Below are positions 16,134 through 23,277 of a stretch of 51,209 bases of DNA, one piece after another. Each line of letters opens with the position of its first letter. Position 1 is the stretch's first letter. Source of the DNA: Streptomyces toyocaensis (GTDB taxonomy: Bacteria; Actinomycetota; Actinomycetes; Streptomycetales; Streptomycetaceae); assembly GCF_000725125.1 (NCBI RefSeq), contig NZ_JFCB01000042.1:1-51209 (forward strand). The letters run 5' to 3'. The notes under the pieces were generated by a model, which saw only the letters and a list, made by a program, of their open reading frames with translations, was not told the origin of the DNA and did no database searches. The translations under genes and the position numbers were made by a program.

Positions 16134-17093
16134 TCAGTCGCCGGCGCGCAGCGCGCGCTTGCGGTCGTGCAGCACGAGCAGCAGGGTCAGGCCCATCATC
16201 ACGCCGAGGACCGCGCTGACGTCCCGGGCCAGCGCTCCGGCGATCGGCAGTTCGGGGGAGGGCTGCTGCATGTCGGTGAGGGTCAGCAGGTTGTAGACGC
16301 TGTAGGCGAACAGCATGCCCGAGGACACCCAGGCGGCGGCCATCGGCGGCAGGAAGCGGCGGGAACCGCGGTGGGCGGTCAGCACCAGGATGCCCCAGGC
16401 CCCGGCGAGCGCCCAGGCGGCCGTGCTCAGCGACAGCATGTGCCACCACAGGTCGCGGCGGTCCAGCTCGTCCGCGTCGAGCCCGAGGGTGCCGCCCGCG
16501 GCCCAGAAGACCTTGACACAGGCGAGCAGGACACAGCCGACGGCGACCAGCCTGGCCAGCGTCACCTGCAACTGCCGTGTGCCGCCGACCGGTTCGGCAC
16601 ACCGGAGCGGGCCCCTCAGGGCCTCCGGCCAGCGCGCCCTGGCGTAGCCGGCGAGGGCGACCGGAAGGCCCACCCCGACCCCGACCAGCGAGATCATCAC
16701 CAGGATCTGCTCGTAGATCCAGAAGTCCGGTGAACCGGCGTCCTGGTCGCGGTTCATGGCGGCGGGGCCGAGCACGGGCGCCAGCAGCAGCATGGGCACG
16801 AGCAGACCGGTTCCGACCCACACGGGCAGCGCCACCAGCCACGCGGGCAGGCGCTCGCCCCAGGGCCGGGAGAACGCCATCGCCAGCACGATGCCGACGG
16901 CGGCGAGGAACGCGGTCGCCGCGTTGATCGCACGCCAGTCCGCGCCGCCCATTTCCTCGGTCGGAATGAAGAAACCGAAAGTCCACACGATTTTGATGAG
17001 CAGATACGGTGTCACCGCTATGGCTGCCCCCAGGCCGCCGATTCGGCGAAACCTGGTCAATCGATCGGTCGGCTGTTCTGCCCTCACTGTCAT
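16134..17093 (-). CDS. Multi-pass membrane protein in the KS operon
   Basis: Encodes 319 aa with about eight hydrophobic segments, for example LGAAIAVTPYLLIKIVWTFGFF, INAATAFLAAVGIVLAMAF, ILVMISLVGVGVGLPVALAG and VLGVMMGLTLLLVLHD. No transporter signature (MFS, MatE, ABC) is recognised. It is the last gene of the minus-strand KS/CLF operon, 67 bp downstream of the CLF-like gene. A role in export or self-protection would be a guess. The ATG at 17093 has only a weak ribosome binding site. Confidence 0.7.
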   Translation of the reverse strand: MTVRAEQPTDRLTRFRRIGGLGAAIAVTPYLLIKIVWTFGFFIPTEEMGGADWRAINAATAFLAAVGIVLAMAFSRPWGERLPAWLVALPVWVGTGLLVPMLLLAPVLGPAAMNRDQDAGSPDFWIYEQILVMISLVGVGVGLPVALAGYARARWPEALRGPLRCAEPVGGTRQLQVTLARLVAVGCVLLACVKVFWAAGGTLGLDADELDRRDLWWHMLSLSTAAWALAGAWGILVLTAHRGSRRFLPPMAAAWVSSGMLFAYSVYNLLTLTDMQQPSPELPIAGALARDVSAVLGVMMGLTLLLVLHDRKRALRAGD

Positions 17094-17160
17094 ATCGGCA
17101 CGTTATCCGGGGTCGGTGGGCAGGTCAAAAGGTCCCGGCGCATCCACGAGATTTCGCCAC

Positions 17161-18168
17161 TCAGGTGAATTCGGGACCAACGACGTCGTCGATTCGGATT
17201 GCGGTGAGATGCCCGGATTCGGAAACGGAAATCAGCAGAGCGGGGCCGCCGCCGTCCGACCGGGCCAGGGCGACCAGTTCCAGCAGGCCCGACACCGCGC
17301 AGTGGCGCGCCGGACGCACCGTCGCGTCGGCGTCCCGCACCGTGCTCCCGCCGTCGGCCAGGGCCTCGGTCACGGCGTCGCGGACCGCCAGCGCGAGGTG
17401 GGTGGCGGCCGCCGGTGCGACCACCACCAGGCGTACGGCGTCGGCGGCCCCCGGGCGTTCGGTGGCGCCGGGCAGGGCGGCGATCCGGGCCGCGCTCGCG
17501 GCGAGCGCCGCGGGATCCGGAGCACCGGCGGGTCCCGGTGCCAGGAACCGGGACAGCGCGCCGGTGACCGCCGCGAGGGGGCGGCCGGCGCCTGCCGTGC
17601 CGGTGGCCCGCCCCCTCGCCGACAGCACGACGGCCGCCGCGGCGTCGTACTCGCCGCTCCCGCCGTGGTCCTCGGGGGCCTGGTCGGCCGCCGCGGCCAC
17701 CACCGTGTCCGCCCGCCCCGTCCGCAGGGCCGTGAGCGCGAACTGCACGGCCTCAAGGCCCGCCGTCACCGGATTGGTGAGCGTGACCGAGAAGGCGCGG
17801 GCGCCGGCGGTGATGGCGAGCTGGCTGCCGGGCGTGTTCATCGAGAAACCCGGCACCTCCGCGGGGCTGATCCCGTGGACGCCCTCGGTGGTCAGCGTCG
17901 CGTTCATCCGGCGGTGGACACGGTCGATCGCGTACTGGGTGCCGGTCACCACGCCGAACCGCTCGGAGCCGGCACCGGTGAGCGGGGGGTCGTCGTGGCG
18001 CCGCCCGAGAGCTTCGTTGCCCGCCGCGAGGAGGTAGCGGGTGGCCGGGGTGAGGTACTTCCAGCCCCGTCGGCCGAGATGGGCGGCGGGGTCGAACCAC
18101 GGGACGTCGCCCGTGCCCGGCAGCGGCTCCTCGGCGACGGTGCCGACGCCGGTGATCAGTACGGTCAT
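17161..18168 (-). CDS. Chain-length-factor-like ketosynthase partner, no active-site Cys
   Basis: Encodes 335 aa starting MTVLITGVGTVAEE, with a thiolase-like fold (WFDPAAHLGRRGWKYLTPATRYLLAAG, GVVTGTQYA, DTVVAAAADQAPED). At the site of the catalytic Cys it reads SVTLTNPVTAGLEA, and neither catalytic His motif is recognisable, so it cannot condense. It is shorter than the usual 400 residues. Its ATG overlaps the stop of the KS gene (ATGA), as in KS/CLF pairs of type II polyketide synthases. With the KS it probably sets chain length for the acyl group of the peptide. A standalone degenerate KS is the alternative. Confidence 0.75.
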   Translation of the reverse strand: MTVLITGVGTVAEEPLPGTGDVPWFDPAAHLGRRGWKYLTPATRYLLAAGNEALGRRHDDPPLTGAGSERFGVVTGTQYAIDRVHRRMNATLTTEGVHGISPAEVPGFSMNTPGSQLAITAGARAFSVTLTNPVTAGLEAVQFALTALRTGRADTVVAAAADQAPEDHGGSGEYDAAAAVVLSARGRATGTAGAGRPLAAVTGALSRFLAPGPAGAPDPAALAASAARIAALPGATERPGAADAVRLVVVAPAAATHLALAVRDAVTEALADGGSTVRDADATVRPARHCAVSGLLELVALARSDGGGPALLISVSESGHLTAIRIDDVVGPEFT

Positions 18169-19346
18169 GCGGCGGCCCGCCAGGTCAGGACGGCGTTGTT
18201 GCCGCCGAAGCCGGTGCCGCTCACCAGGACCGAGGGGCGCGGGAGCGGGACCGGCCCGTCGAGGGGGACCGCCAGCGGGCACTGAGGGTCCGGATCGGTG
18301 ACGTGCGCGTTGGGCGGGACCAGGCCGTGGCGCAGGACGAGGGCCGCGATGACGCAGCCGAACACTCCGGCCGCGCCCGCCGTGTGTCCCATGACGGCCT
18401 TGGGCGCGTAGCCGAGCACGTCGCCGCCCGACCCGCCGGCGGCGGTGACCGCCTCGCCGATCGCGGCGGCCTCCACGGTGTCGTTGACCGCCACCCCGGC
18501 GCGGTGCAGCACGGCCGCGCCCGGGACCTCGTCGAGCCCGGCGAGGGCCCGGGCGGCCGAGCGGCGCAGCTGCTCGCCGGACGGCTCAGGTGCCATCGGG
18601 TGGTGGGCGTCGCAGCTCCAGCCGTGCCCGGCCAGCACGGCGTGCGCCGTCCTGCCGCGCCGCCGCGCGGACTCCTCGGACTCCAGCACCAGGGCGGCGG
18701 CGCCCTCACCGGTGACCATGCCGGCCCGGTGGGTGTCGAAGGGGCGGCAGCACTCGCCGTCCAGCAGCCCGAAGCGCTGCAGGGTGCCGACGGCGACGCG
18801 GGAGAAGGCGTCACCGCCGCAGGCGACGACGACGTCCGCCTGTCCCGTCCCGATCAGCTCGGCACCCCAGGCGACGGCGTAGGCACCCGCGGAGCAGGCG
18901 GTGGAGAGCGTCTGGCCGGGGCCGCCGACGCCGAACCGGGCGGCGAGCGAGGCGGTGACCCGGTGCGTGGCAAGGGACCGGCCGGGCTCCCCGGAGCGTT
19001 CGGCGAGATCGATGTCGCCCAGCGAGGTGCCCACGGCCAGCCCGGCGTCGGCCAGGTCCCGCCGCGTCAGTCCGGCCTCCGCGACGGCCTCGGCGACGGC
19101 GCTCGCCAGCAGCGCGCCGGTCCGTCCGGTGCCGGGAGCGCCGGTGTCCGGTGCCGCGTACAGGTGTGGGCGGGCCGGCAGGCCGCACAGGTCCGGCGCG
19201 GGCTCCGGCCGCCGGTCCGCGCGCAGCAGCCCCTCCCACAGCGCGCCGGTGCCGCTGCCGAAACAGCTCACCGCGCCCAGTCCCGTGACCACCACTGTCA
19301 CCCGTGCACCCGCCTCGCTGTCCGCCTGGCCGTTTGTCCGTGCCAT
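18165..19346 (-). CDS. Beta-ketoacyl-ACP synthase (KS, type II PKS-like)
   Basis: Encodes 393 aa. The active-site Cys is in LSTACSAGAYAV (residue 151), the first His in LHRAGVAVND (canonical HGTGT changed to HRAGV), the second in MGHTAGAAG, and the C-terminal loop is GTGFGGNNAVL. It thus keeps Cys and both His residues and should be active. It is coupled to the CLF-like gene. A GTG at 19301 (VTVVVTGLGAV) with GAGG upstream is an alternative start that fits the usual KS N-terminus better. Likely job: elongating a polyene-type acyl chain on the ACP encoded divergently. Confidence 0.85.
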   Translation of the reverse strand: MARTNGQADSEAGARVTVVVTGLGAVSCFGSGTGALWEGLLRADRRPEPAPDLCGLPARPHLYAAPDTGAPGTGRTGALLASAVAEAVAEAGLTRRDLADAGLAVGTSLGDIDLAERSGEPGRSLATHRVTASLAARFGVGGPGQTLSTACSAGAYAVAWGAELIGTGQADVVVACGGDAFSRVAVGTLQRFGLLDGECCRPFDTHRAGMVTGEGAAALVLESEESARRRGRTAHAVLAGHGWSCDAHHPMAPEPSGEQLRRSAARALAGLDEVPGAAVLHRAGVAVNDTVEAAAIGEAVTAAGGSGGDVLGYAPKAVMGHTAGAAGVFGCVIAALVLRHGLVPPNAHVTDPDPQCPLAVPLDGPVPLPRPSVLVSGTGFGGNNAVLTWRAAA

Positions 19347-19502
19347 TCAGGATGCATTCACGCGCATTCCGGCACCGGCGTTCCTGCAAGTACCTGCAGG
19401 GGCCGACCGGTCGCCTCGTCACCCCTCGTGCGCTGACCTAGCATCCATCGGCGAAACGCATGACAGAAAAACGTGCGAATGACCCGAGGAAAGGGAATTC
19501 CG
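19347..19502. promoter_or_regulatory. Divergent promoter region between KS and ACP operons
   Basis: 156 bp between two divergent operons. It contains CCTGCA-AGTA-CCTGCAGG (direct CCTGCA repeats and a CCTGCAGG palindrome, about 19384-19401), which may be a shared operator. GAGGAAAGGGA before 19503 is the ACP ribosome binding site. Confidence 0.45.
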
Positions 19503-19754
19503 GTGAGTGCCGAAACCACGCTGGACGTGTCGGAACTTCGCGAGCTGGTGGCGGACACGCTGGATGTCGAACAGTCGGCGCTGACCGACGACATCCTTCT
19601 CATCGAGGAACTGGGCGTCGATTCCGTCGTGGCCCTGGAACTCGCGGTCACGCTGGAACAGCGCTACGGCATCAGGATTCCCGAGGAGGAACTCGGCACC
19701 GTCCGCAGGTTCCCCGACATCCTCGGCCTGCTGAACCGGAAGCTGGGCGGTTGA
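19503..19754 (+). CDS. Acyl carrier protein
   Basis: Encodes 83 aa. The phosphopantetheine site is ELGVDSVVALELAV with Ser41, in a typical four-helix ACP (LRELVADTLDVEQSALTDDILLIEE). GTG at 19503 has GAGGAAAGGGA about 8 bp upstream. It is the first gene of a five-gene block in which each stop overlaps the next start. It is the likely scaffold for the KS/CLF-derived acyl chain handed to the starter condensation domain at 24775. Confidence 0.92.
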   Translation: MSAETTLDVSELRELVADTLDVEQSALTDDILLIEELGVDSVVALELAVTLEQRYGIRIPEEELGTVRRFPDILGLLNRKLGG

Positions 19755-20098
19755 TGGACGAGCGGACGGCCACCCCCGGCTACCTCATGATCGAGAGCAA
19801 GGGGAACTGGGCCGGCCCCAACGCGGGCACCTTCCTCAGGGACGCCGCGGCGCTCGCCGAGGCCGGGCACCGGGTACGGGTCTTCCTCGTCGAGGACGGC
19901 GTGCTGACCGCCGTCGGCACGGACGTCCCCGAGATCGAGCGGCTGGCCGCGGCCGGGGCCGAGATCCTGGTCGACGACTTCTCCGCGGCCCAGCGCGCCC
20001 TGTCGGCCACCACGCTCTCCCCGCATGTCCGCATCGCCGGCATGGACGCCGTCGCCGCGGCGCTGAGCGAGGACGACTGCCGGGGGGTGTGGCACTGA
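19754..20098 (+). CDS. DsrE/DsrH-fold protein 1
   Basis: Encodes 114 aa. The pattern GYLMIESKGNW ... FLRDAAALAEAGHRVRVFLVEDGV followed by IERLAAAGAEILVDDFSAAQR matches the DsrE/TusD fold (nucleoside-like beta-alpha sandwich, small homo- or heteromers). The usual family Cys in the middle of the protein is absent; the only Cys is near the end (DDCRGVWH). ATG at 19754 overlaps the ACP stop (ATGA). In sulfur metabolism DsrEFH/TusBCD relay persulfide sulfur, but nothing here shows that activity. Its role beside an ACP is unknown. Confidence 0.7.
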   Translation: MDERTATPGYLMIESKGNWAGPNAGTFLRDAAALAEAGHRVRVFLVEDGVLTAVGTDVPEIERLAAAGAEILVDDFSAAQRALSATTLSPHVRIAGMDAVAAALSEDDCRGVWH

Positions 20099-20505
20099 TG
20101 GCCATGGAACGCCGTATGTGGGACCTGCTGCTCATCCTCACCGCGGCCCCGCACTCCAGCGACGTGGTGACCTCGGCGCTGCGCCTGTCGCAGGCGATGC
20201 TCGACCGAGGGGGTTCGGTACGCGTCTGGGCGTGCGGCTACGCCAACATGATGACCCAGGACACCTTCGGCGACACCAAGCTTCCCAACACACGTGACCC
20301 GGAGGGTCATTACCCGTCCCCGTCGGCCGTCGTGCAGCGGATGATCGCCGACGGCGGCGGCCGTTTCGGCTGGATCGCGTGCACCGCCTGCTCCGAGGAG
20401 CGCGGCGCCGTGCACCACGTCCCGCAGGTGCGGCACCGTTCCCCGCTGCGGCTGGCGGCGACCATCGCCGGCGCCCGGCGGACGCTCTACCTCGGAGGGG
20501 CCTGA
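20098..20505 (+). CDS. DsrE-fold protein 2, keeps the Cys motif
   Basis: Encodes 135 aa. LLLILTAAPHSSDVVTSALRLSQAMLDRGGSVRVWACGYAN is the DsrE/TusD N-terminal pattern, and WIACTACSEERGAV (Cys95, Cys98) matches the family's conserved Cys followed by RG. Of the three paralogues it is the one most likely to carry a reactive sulfur. ATG at 20098 overlaps the previous stop (TGATG). A heteromeric complex with its two neighbours, as in DsrEFH, is plausible. Function in the pathway is unknown. Confidence 0.7.
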   Translation: MAMERRMWDLLLILTAAPHSSDVVTSALRLSQAMLDRGGSVRVWACGYANMMTQDTFGDTKLPNTRDPEGHYPSPSAVVQRMIADGGGRFGWIACTACSEERGAVHHVPQVRHRSPLRLAATIAGARRTLYLGGA

Positions 20506-20927
20506 TGAGCGGCAGCACCGCGACGAAGCGCACCGGTCTTGGCCCGCCCGTGCTGTGCGTCCTGGACCGGGCCCACCGGGGCGCGGTCGAGGCGCAGTTC
20601 TTCCACGCCCTGTACGGACTGCTGGACCTGCACGGCCAGTTCGAGCGGGTGGATGTGGCCCTGCGCGGCCCGGCGGTGACGCTCGCCGTCGAGGAGGACG
20701 AGTACCGGCCGTCGGTGCGGCTGGGCACGATGGAGCTCGACACGCTGCCGGACTACCGCGGCTCCGTGCGGGACCTCGTCGCCGAGGGCTTCACCGTCTT
20801 CGTGGACCGGGAGGCGGTGACGGCCCTGGGCTTCGCCCCGGAGCGGCTCGTCGCCGGGACCGTCCTGCTGGACTCCACCGAACTCGCCCGGCGCTGGCCC
20901 GAGTACGACCAGGTGTGGTTCGTGTGA
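20505..20927 (+). CDS. DsrF/TusC-like protein 3
   Basis: Encodes 140 aa. PVLCVLDRAHRGAVEAQFFHALYGLLDLHGQFERVDVALRGPAVTLAV resembles the start of DsrF/TusC, followed after an insertion by a C-terminal half (VRDLVAEGFTVFVDREAVTALGF ... QVWFV) that fits the same fold. It has one Cys, in the first strand. ATG at 20505 overlaps the previous stop, and its own stop overlaps the dehydratase GTG. Assignment rests on pattern and context and is weaker than for protein 2. Confidence 0.6.
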   Translation: MSGSTATKRTGLGPPVLCVLDRAHRGAVEAQFFHALYGLLDLHGQFERVDVALRGPAVTLAVEEDEYRPSVRLGTMELDTLPDYRGSVRDLVAEGFTVFVDREAVTALGFAPERLVAGTVLLDSTELARRWPEYDQVWFV

Positions 20928-21868
20928 CCGGGTCCGCCCCCGAGCGACGTGCCTACGCGGCTCCGCTCCGTGCGGTGGACCGGACGGAGGTGCTGTCCGA
21001 GGGGCCCGGGACGAGGCTCGTGCTGTACAAGACCGTCAACCCGGAAGACCCGTACATGGAGGGGCACTTCCCGGGGCTGACGCTGCTGCCGGCGGTGTTC
21101 GTCCTGGAGGCGCTGCGCCAGGCGGTGACCGACCTGGGCGGCGCGGACGAGCCGCTCAACCTCCTGGAGGTGCGGTCCGGGCGCTGGCTGGCGCCCATGC
21201 AGAGCGGCGACGAGATCCGCCTGGACGTCACGGTGACGCCCGACGGGCCGGGACGCCTGCGGGTGACCGCGGACGGCGTCCGACAGGACGGCACACCCGT
21301 CGCGGCGGTGAAGGCGACGCTCGGCGACCGTGACGCCGTGCTCGCCGCGACGCCGCCGGAGGGCCTGGCGCCTCCCGCGCCGGGCGGGACGCCCGGACCC
21401 GACTACACCGGCGTCCTCGGCCTGCTCCCCGTGCGGCACCCCATGCTCATGGTGGACCGGGTCGAGTCCCTCGACCCCGGGCGGCGGATCACCGTGGCCA
21501 AGGCGGTCTCCGGCTCCGAGCCCTGCTACGGGCGGATGGCCGACGGGCTGCCCCTGTCGCGGTACATGTACCCCAGGTCCCTGATGCTGGAGTCCTTCGG
21601 ACAGGCCTCGGTGCTGCTGTGGCTGTCCACCGGCACCGCCGAGGGCGTCCCCGTGGCCGCCGCCTTCCGCGACTGCCGCTTCTTCGGCGAGGTGCGTCCC
21701 GGCGCCGTGCTGCGTCACGAGTCGCGGATCGACCGGCTGATGGCGAACAACGTCTTCGTCTCCGGGCGGACCTGGGACGGGGACCGGTGCGTGATGACGG
21801 TCGGCGCCCTGGTCGGCTCCAGCCGCCCGCGCGAGCGGGTCGACCGCGCGATGACCGCGCCCGCCTGA
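20924..21868 (+). CDS. Double-hotdog dehydratase (FabA/FabZ-like)
   Basis: Encodes 314 aa. The first half has the FabZ motif MEGHFPGLTLLPAVFVLEAL with the catalytic His. The second half repeats the fold from LLPVRHPMLMVDRVESLDPG through YPRSLMLESFGQASVLL, but its GHFPG equivalent is changed to LSRYMYP, so only the first hotdog looks catalytic for His. Such proteins dehydrate beta-hydroxyacyl-ACP. The GTG at 20924 overlaps the upstream stop. With KS, CLF-like and ACP it would introduce the double bonds of the acyl chain; the ketoreductase is not in this window. Confidence 0.82.
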   Translation: MTGSAPERRAYAAPLRAVDRTEVLSEGPGTRLVLYKTVNPEDPYMEGHFPGLTLLPAVFVLEALRQAVTDLGGADEPLNLLEVRSGRWLAPMQSGDEIRLDVTVTPDGPGRLRVTADGVRQDGTPVAAVKATLGDRDAVLAATPPEGLAPPAPGGTPGPDYTGVLGLLPVRHPMLMVDRVESLDPGRRITVAKAVSGSEPCYGRMADGLPLSRYMYPRSLMLESFGQASVLLWLSTGTAEGVPVAAAFRDCRFFGEVRPGAVLRHESRIDRLMANNVFVSGRTWDGDRCVMTVGALVGSSRPRERVDRAMTAPA

Positions 21869-22134
21869 GCACCGGTGGCGCCTCCGGCACCGGCTCGGGG
21901 GCGCCCAGGCGCGCCGCGGCCCGCGGCCTACGACCGGCGCGTCCCCGACCGGGGTTCTTTTGGCACCGAGTCGGCTTCCCCCGTCGCAGGGCTGGTGGTT
22001 CACCGTCTTCGGGGTGGCGTCCCCCGGCTCAGGACGCCCTGGCCTGCTCAAGGCCGGTGGCCCGGCCGGCGTGAGGCCGAGGTGGCCGGGGTGGCCGGGG
22101 TCATGCAGGCGGGCGTGCCGGGTCAGGAGCGTGT

Positions 22135-22157
22135 ACCGGCCCCCGACGGGGGCCGGT
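22135..22157 (-). terminator. Terminator after the Cys-thioesterase gene
   Basis: ACCGGCCCC / GGGGCCGGT with a CGACG loop, 9 bp beyond the minus-strand stop at 22166. It may also stop the plus-strand ACP operon. The rest of the gap (21869-22134) shows no gene. Confidence 0.6.
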
Positions 22158-22165
22158 TCGCCGTT

Positions 22166-22966
22166 TCAGGGCGTCGCGTACGCGCCGATGAGCTGTCCGA
22201 CCACCTCGGCCACCCGCGCGTCGCGCAGCAGGTCCGCGTGGGCGACGTCGACGTCCACGGTCCGCCCGGCCGGCGGCGCGCCCTCCGAGGGCGTCCGGGA
22301 GTGCACCGCCGTCCCGGTGCGCCAGGCGGCGGCCGGGTCGATCCGCCGCGCGGCGTCCAGGTAGGAGACGTACGAGCGGAACACCGCGACGAACTCGTCG
22401 AGCAGCTCGGTGTCCAGCTCCTCGCGGGCGAACGCCGCGCCGGCCCGCTCCATGAAGATCCGCACGAGGACGTCGCCGTAGGCGCCGAAGTCCACGTCGT
22501 CCGTGCGGGCGGCGTCGGCCTCCCGCTGGGCGGCGCTCACCTCGTCGGCGGTCAGCACCGAGGCGAACTGGTTCATCATCGCGGCGAAGTCCCGGTACAG
22601 GCCGGCCGCGTCCGGCACCTCCGGATCGAAGAGCACCAGGTGGGGCGCCTCGCCCTGGCGGGCCGCGATCCGGGCGGCCAGCTCGCCGGCGAACACGCTG
22701 CCGGCGCAGTAGCCGAGCACGGCCCGCACCCGGCGGCCGTCGGCCGCCGCCCCGCCGTCCCACAGCGCGAGGTAGTCCTCGGCCGGCAGGGGAGCGGCAC
22801 CGGCCGGCTGCCGGGTCTCCCACATGGCGAGCGCCGGGTCGAGCCGCGGGGCGAGGTCGGAGAAGGCCGAGTCGGACCGGCCGGTGGTGGCGAAGTCGAC
22901 GGCGAGCACCAGGTCGCCGCCGGCCCGGCCGGGGCCGAGCACCTTCCATCCGCTGAGCTGTGTCAT
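22166..22966 (-). CDS. Thioesterase-like alpha/beta hydrolase with Cys nucleophile
   Basis: Encodes 266 aa. The nucleophile elbow reads VLGYCAGS, with Cys87 where type II and TE-domain thioesterases have Ser (GxSxG). An acidic residue follows in LFDPE, and a His in VDVDVAHADLLRD is at the expected end. I chose the ATG at 22966 (GGAG 11 bp upstream) over a GTG at 22978 that has no spacing to a ribosome binding site. It lies between the acyl-chain genes and the P450/ferredoxin pair. It could be an acyltransferase-type enzyme, because a Cys at this site can favour transfer over hydrolysis; that is inference. Confidence 0.7.
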   Translation of the reverse strand: MTQLSGWKVLGPGRAGGDLVLAVDFATTGRSDSAFSDLAPRLDPALAMWETRQPAGAAPLPAEDYLALWDGGAAADGRRVRAVLGYCAGSVFAGELAARIAARQGEAPHLVLFDPEVPDAAGLYRDFAAMMNQFASVLTADEVSAAQREADAARTDDVDFGAYGDVLVRIFMERAGAAFAREELDTELLDEFVAVFRSYVSYLDAARRIDPAAAWRTGTAVHSRTPSEGAPPAGRTVDVDVAHADLLRDARVAEVVGQLIGAYATP

Positions 22967-23000
22967 GGGTCTGTCCACTCCAGTACGGGGGCGGGGAAAC

Positions 23001-23056
23001 GGCCGCGGGTCCGGCCCCCTCCGGCGTCGGTGCCGAGGGGGGCCGGACCCGCGGCC
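23001..23056 (-). terminator. Strong hairpin downstream of the P450/ferredoxin operon
   Basis: A perfect 19-bp stem (23001-23019 with 23038-23056) with an 18-nt loop. It begins 19 bp after the ferredoxin stop and ends 35 bp before the Cys-thioesterase start, so it separates two minus-strand genes and may terminate or attenuate. Confidence 0.75.
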
Positions 23057-23074
23057 CGGGGACGGGAAAGGGGC

Positions 23075-23272
23075 TCAGCCGCCGGTGATGTGGACGGCCT
23101 TGCCCGGGCAGAGGTACTCCGCGACCTTGCGGGCGTCGTCGGCGGCGGCACCGGTGGGCGAGTCGTCAATGACGACCACCATCCCGTCGTCCTCCTGGTC
23201 GAAGACGGACGGGGCGTGCAGCGTGCACAGACCGGCCCCGATGCAGCGGTCGCGCTCGGCGTGTACCTTCAT
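23075..23272 (-). CDS. [3Fe-4S] ferredoxin, P450 redox partner
   Basis: Encodes 65 aa: MKVHAERDRCIGAGLC, APSVF and YLCPGKA. The three Cys (10, 16 and 55) with Ala instead of a fourth Cys are typical for the small actinomycete [3Fe-4S] ferredoxins next to P450s. It begins 5 bp after the P450 stop, so it is cotranscribed and probably delivers its electrons. It is missing from simple long-frame scans because it is short. Confidence 0.92.
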   Translation of the reverse strand: MKVHAERDRCIGAGLCTLHAPSVFDQEDDGMVVVIDDSPTGAAADDARKVAEYLCPGKAVHITGG

Positions 23273-23277
23273 CGCGC

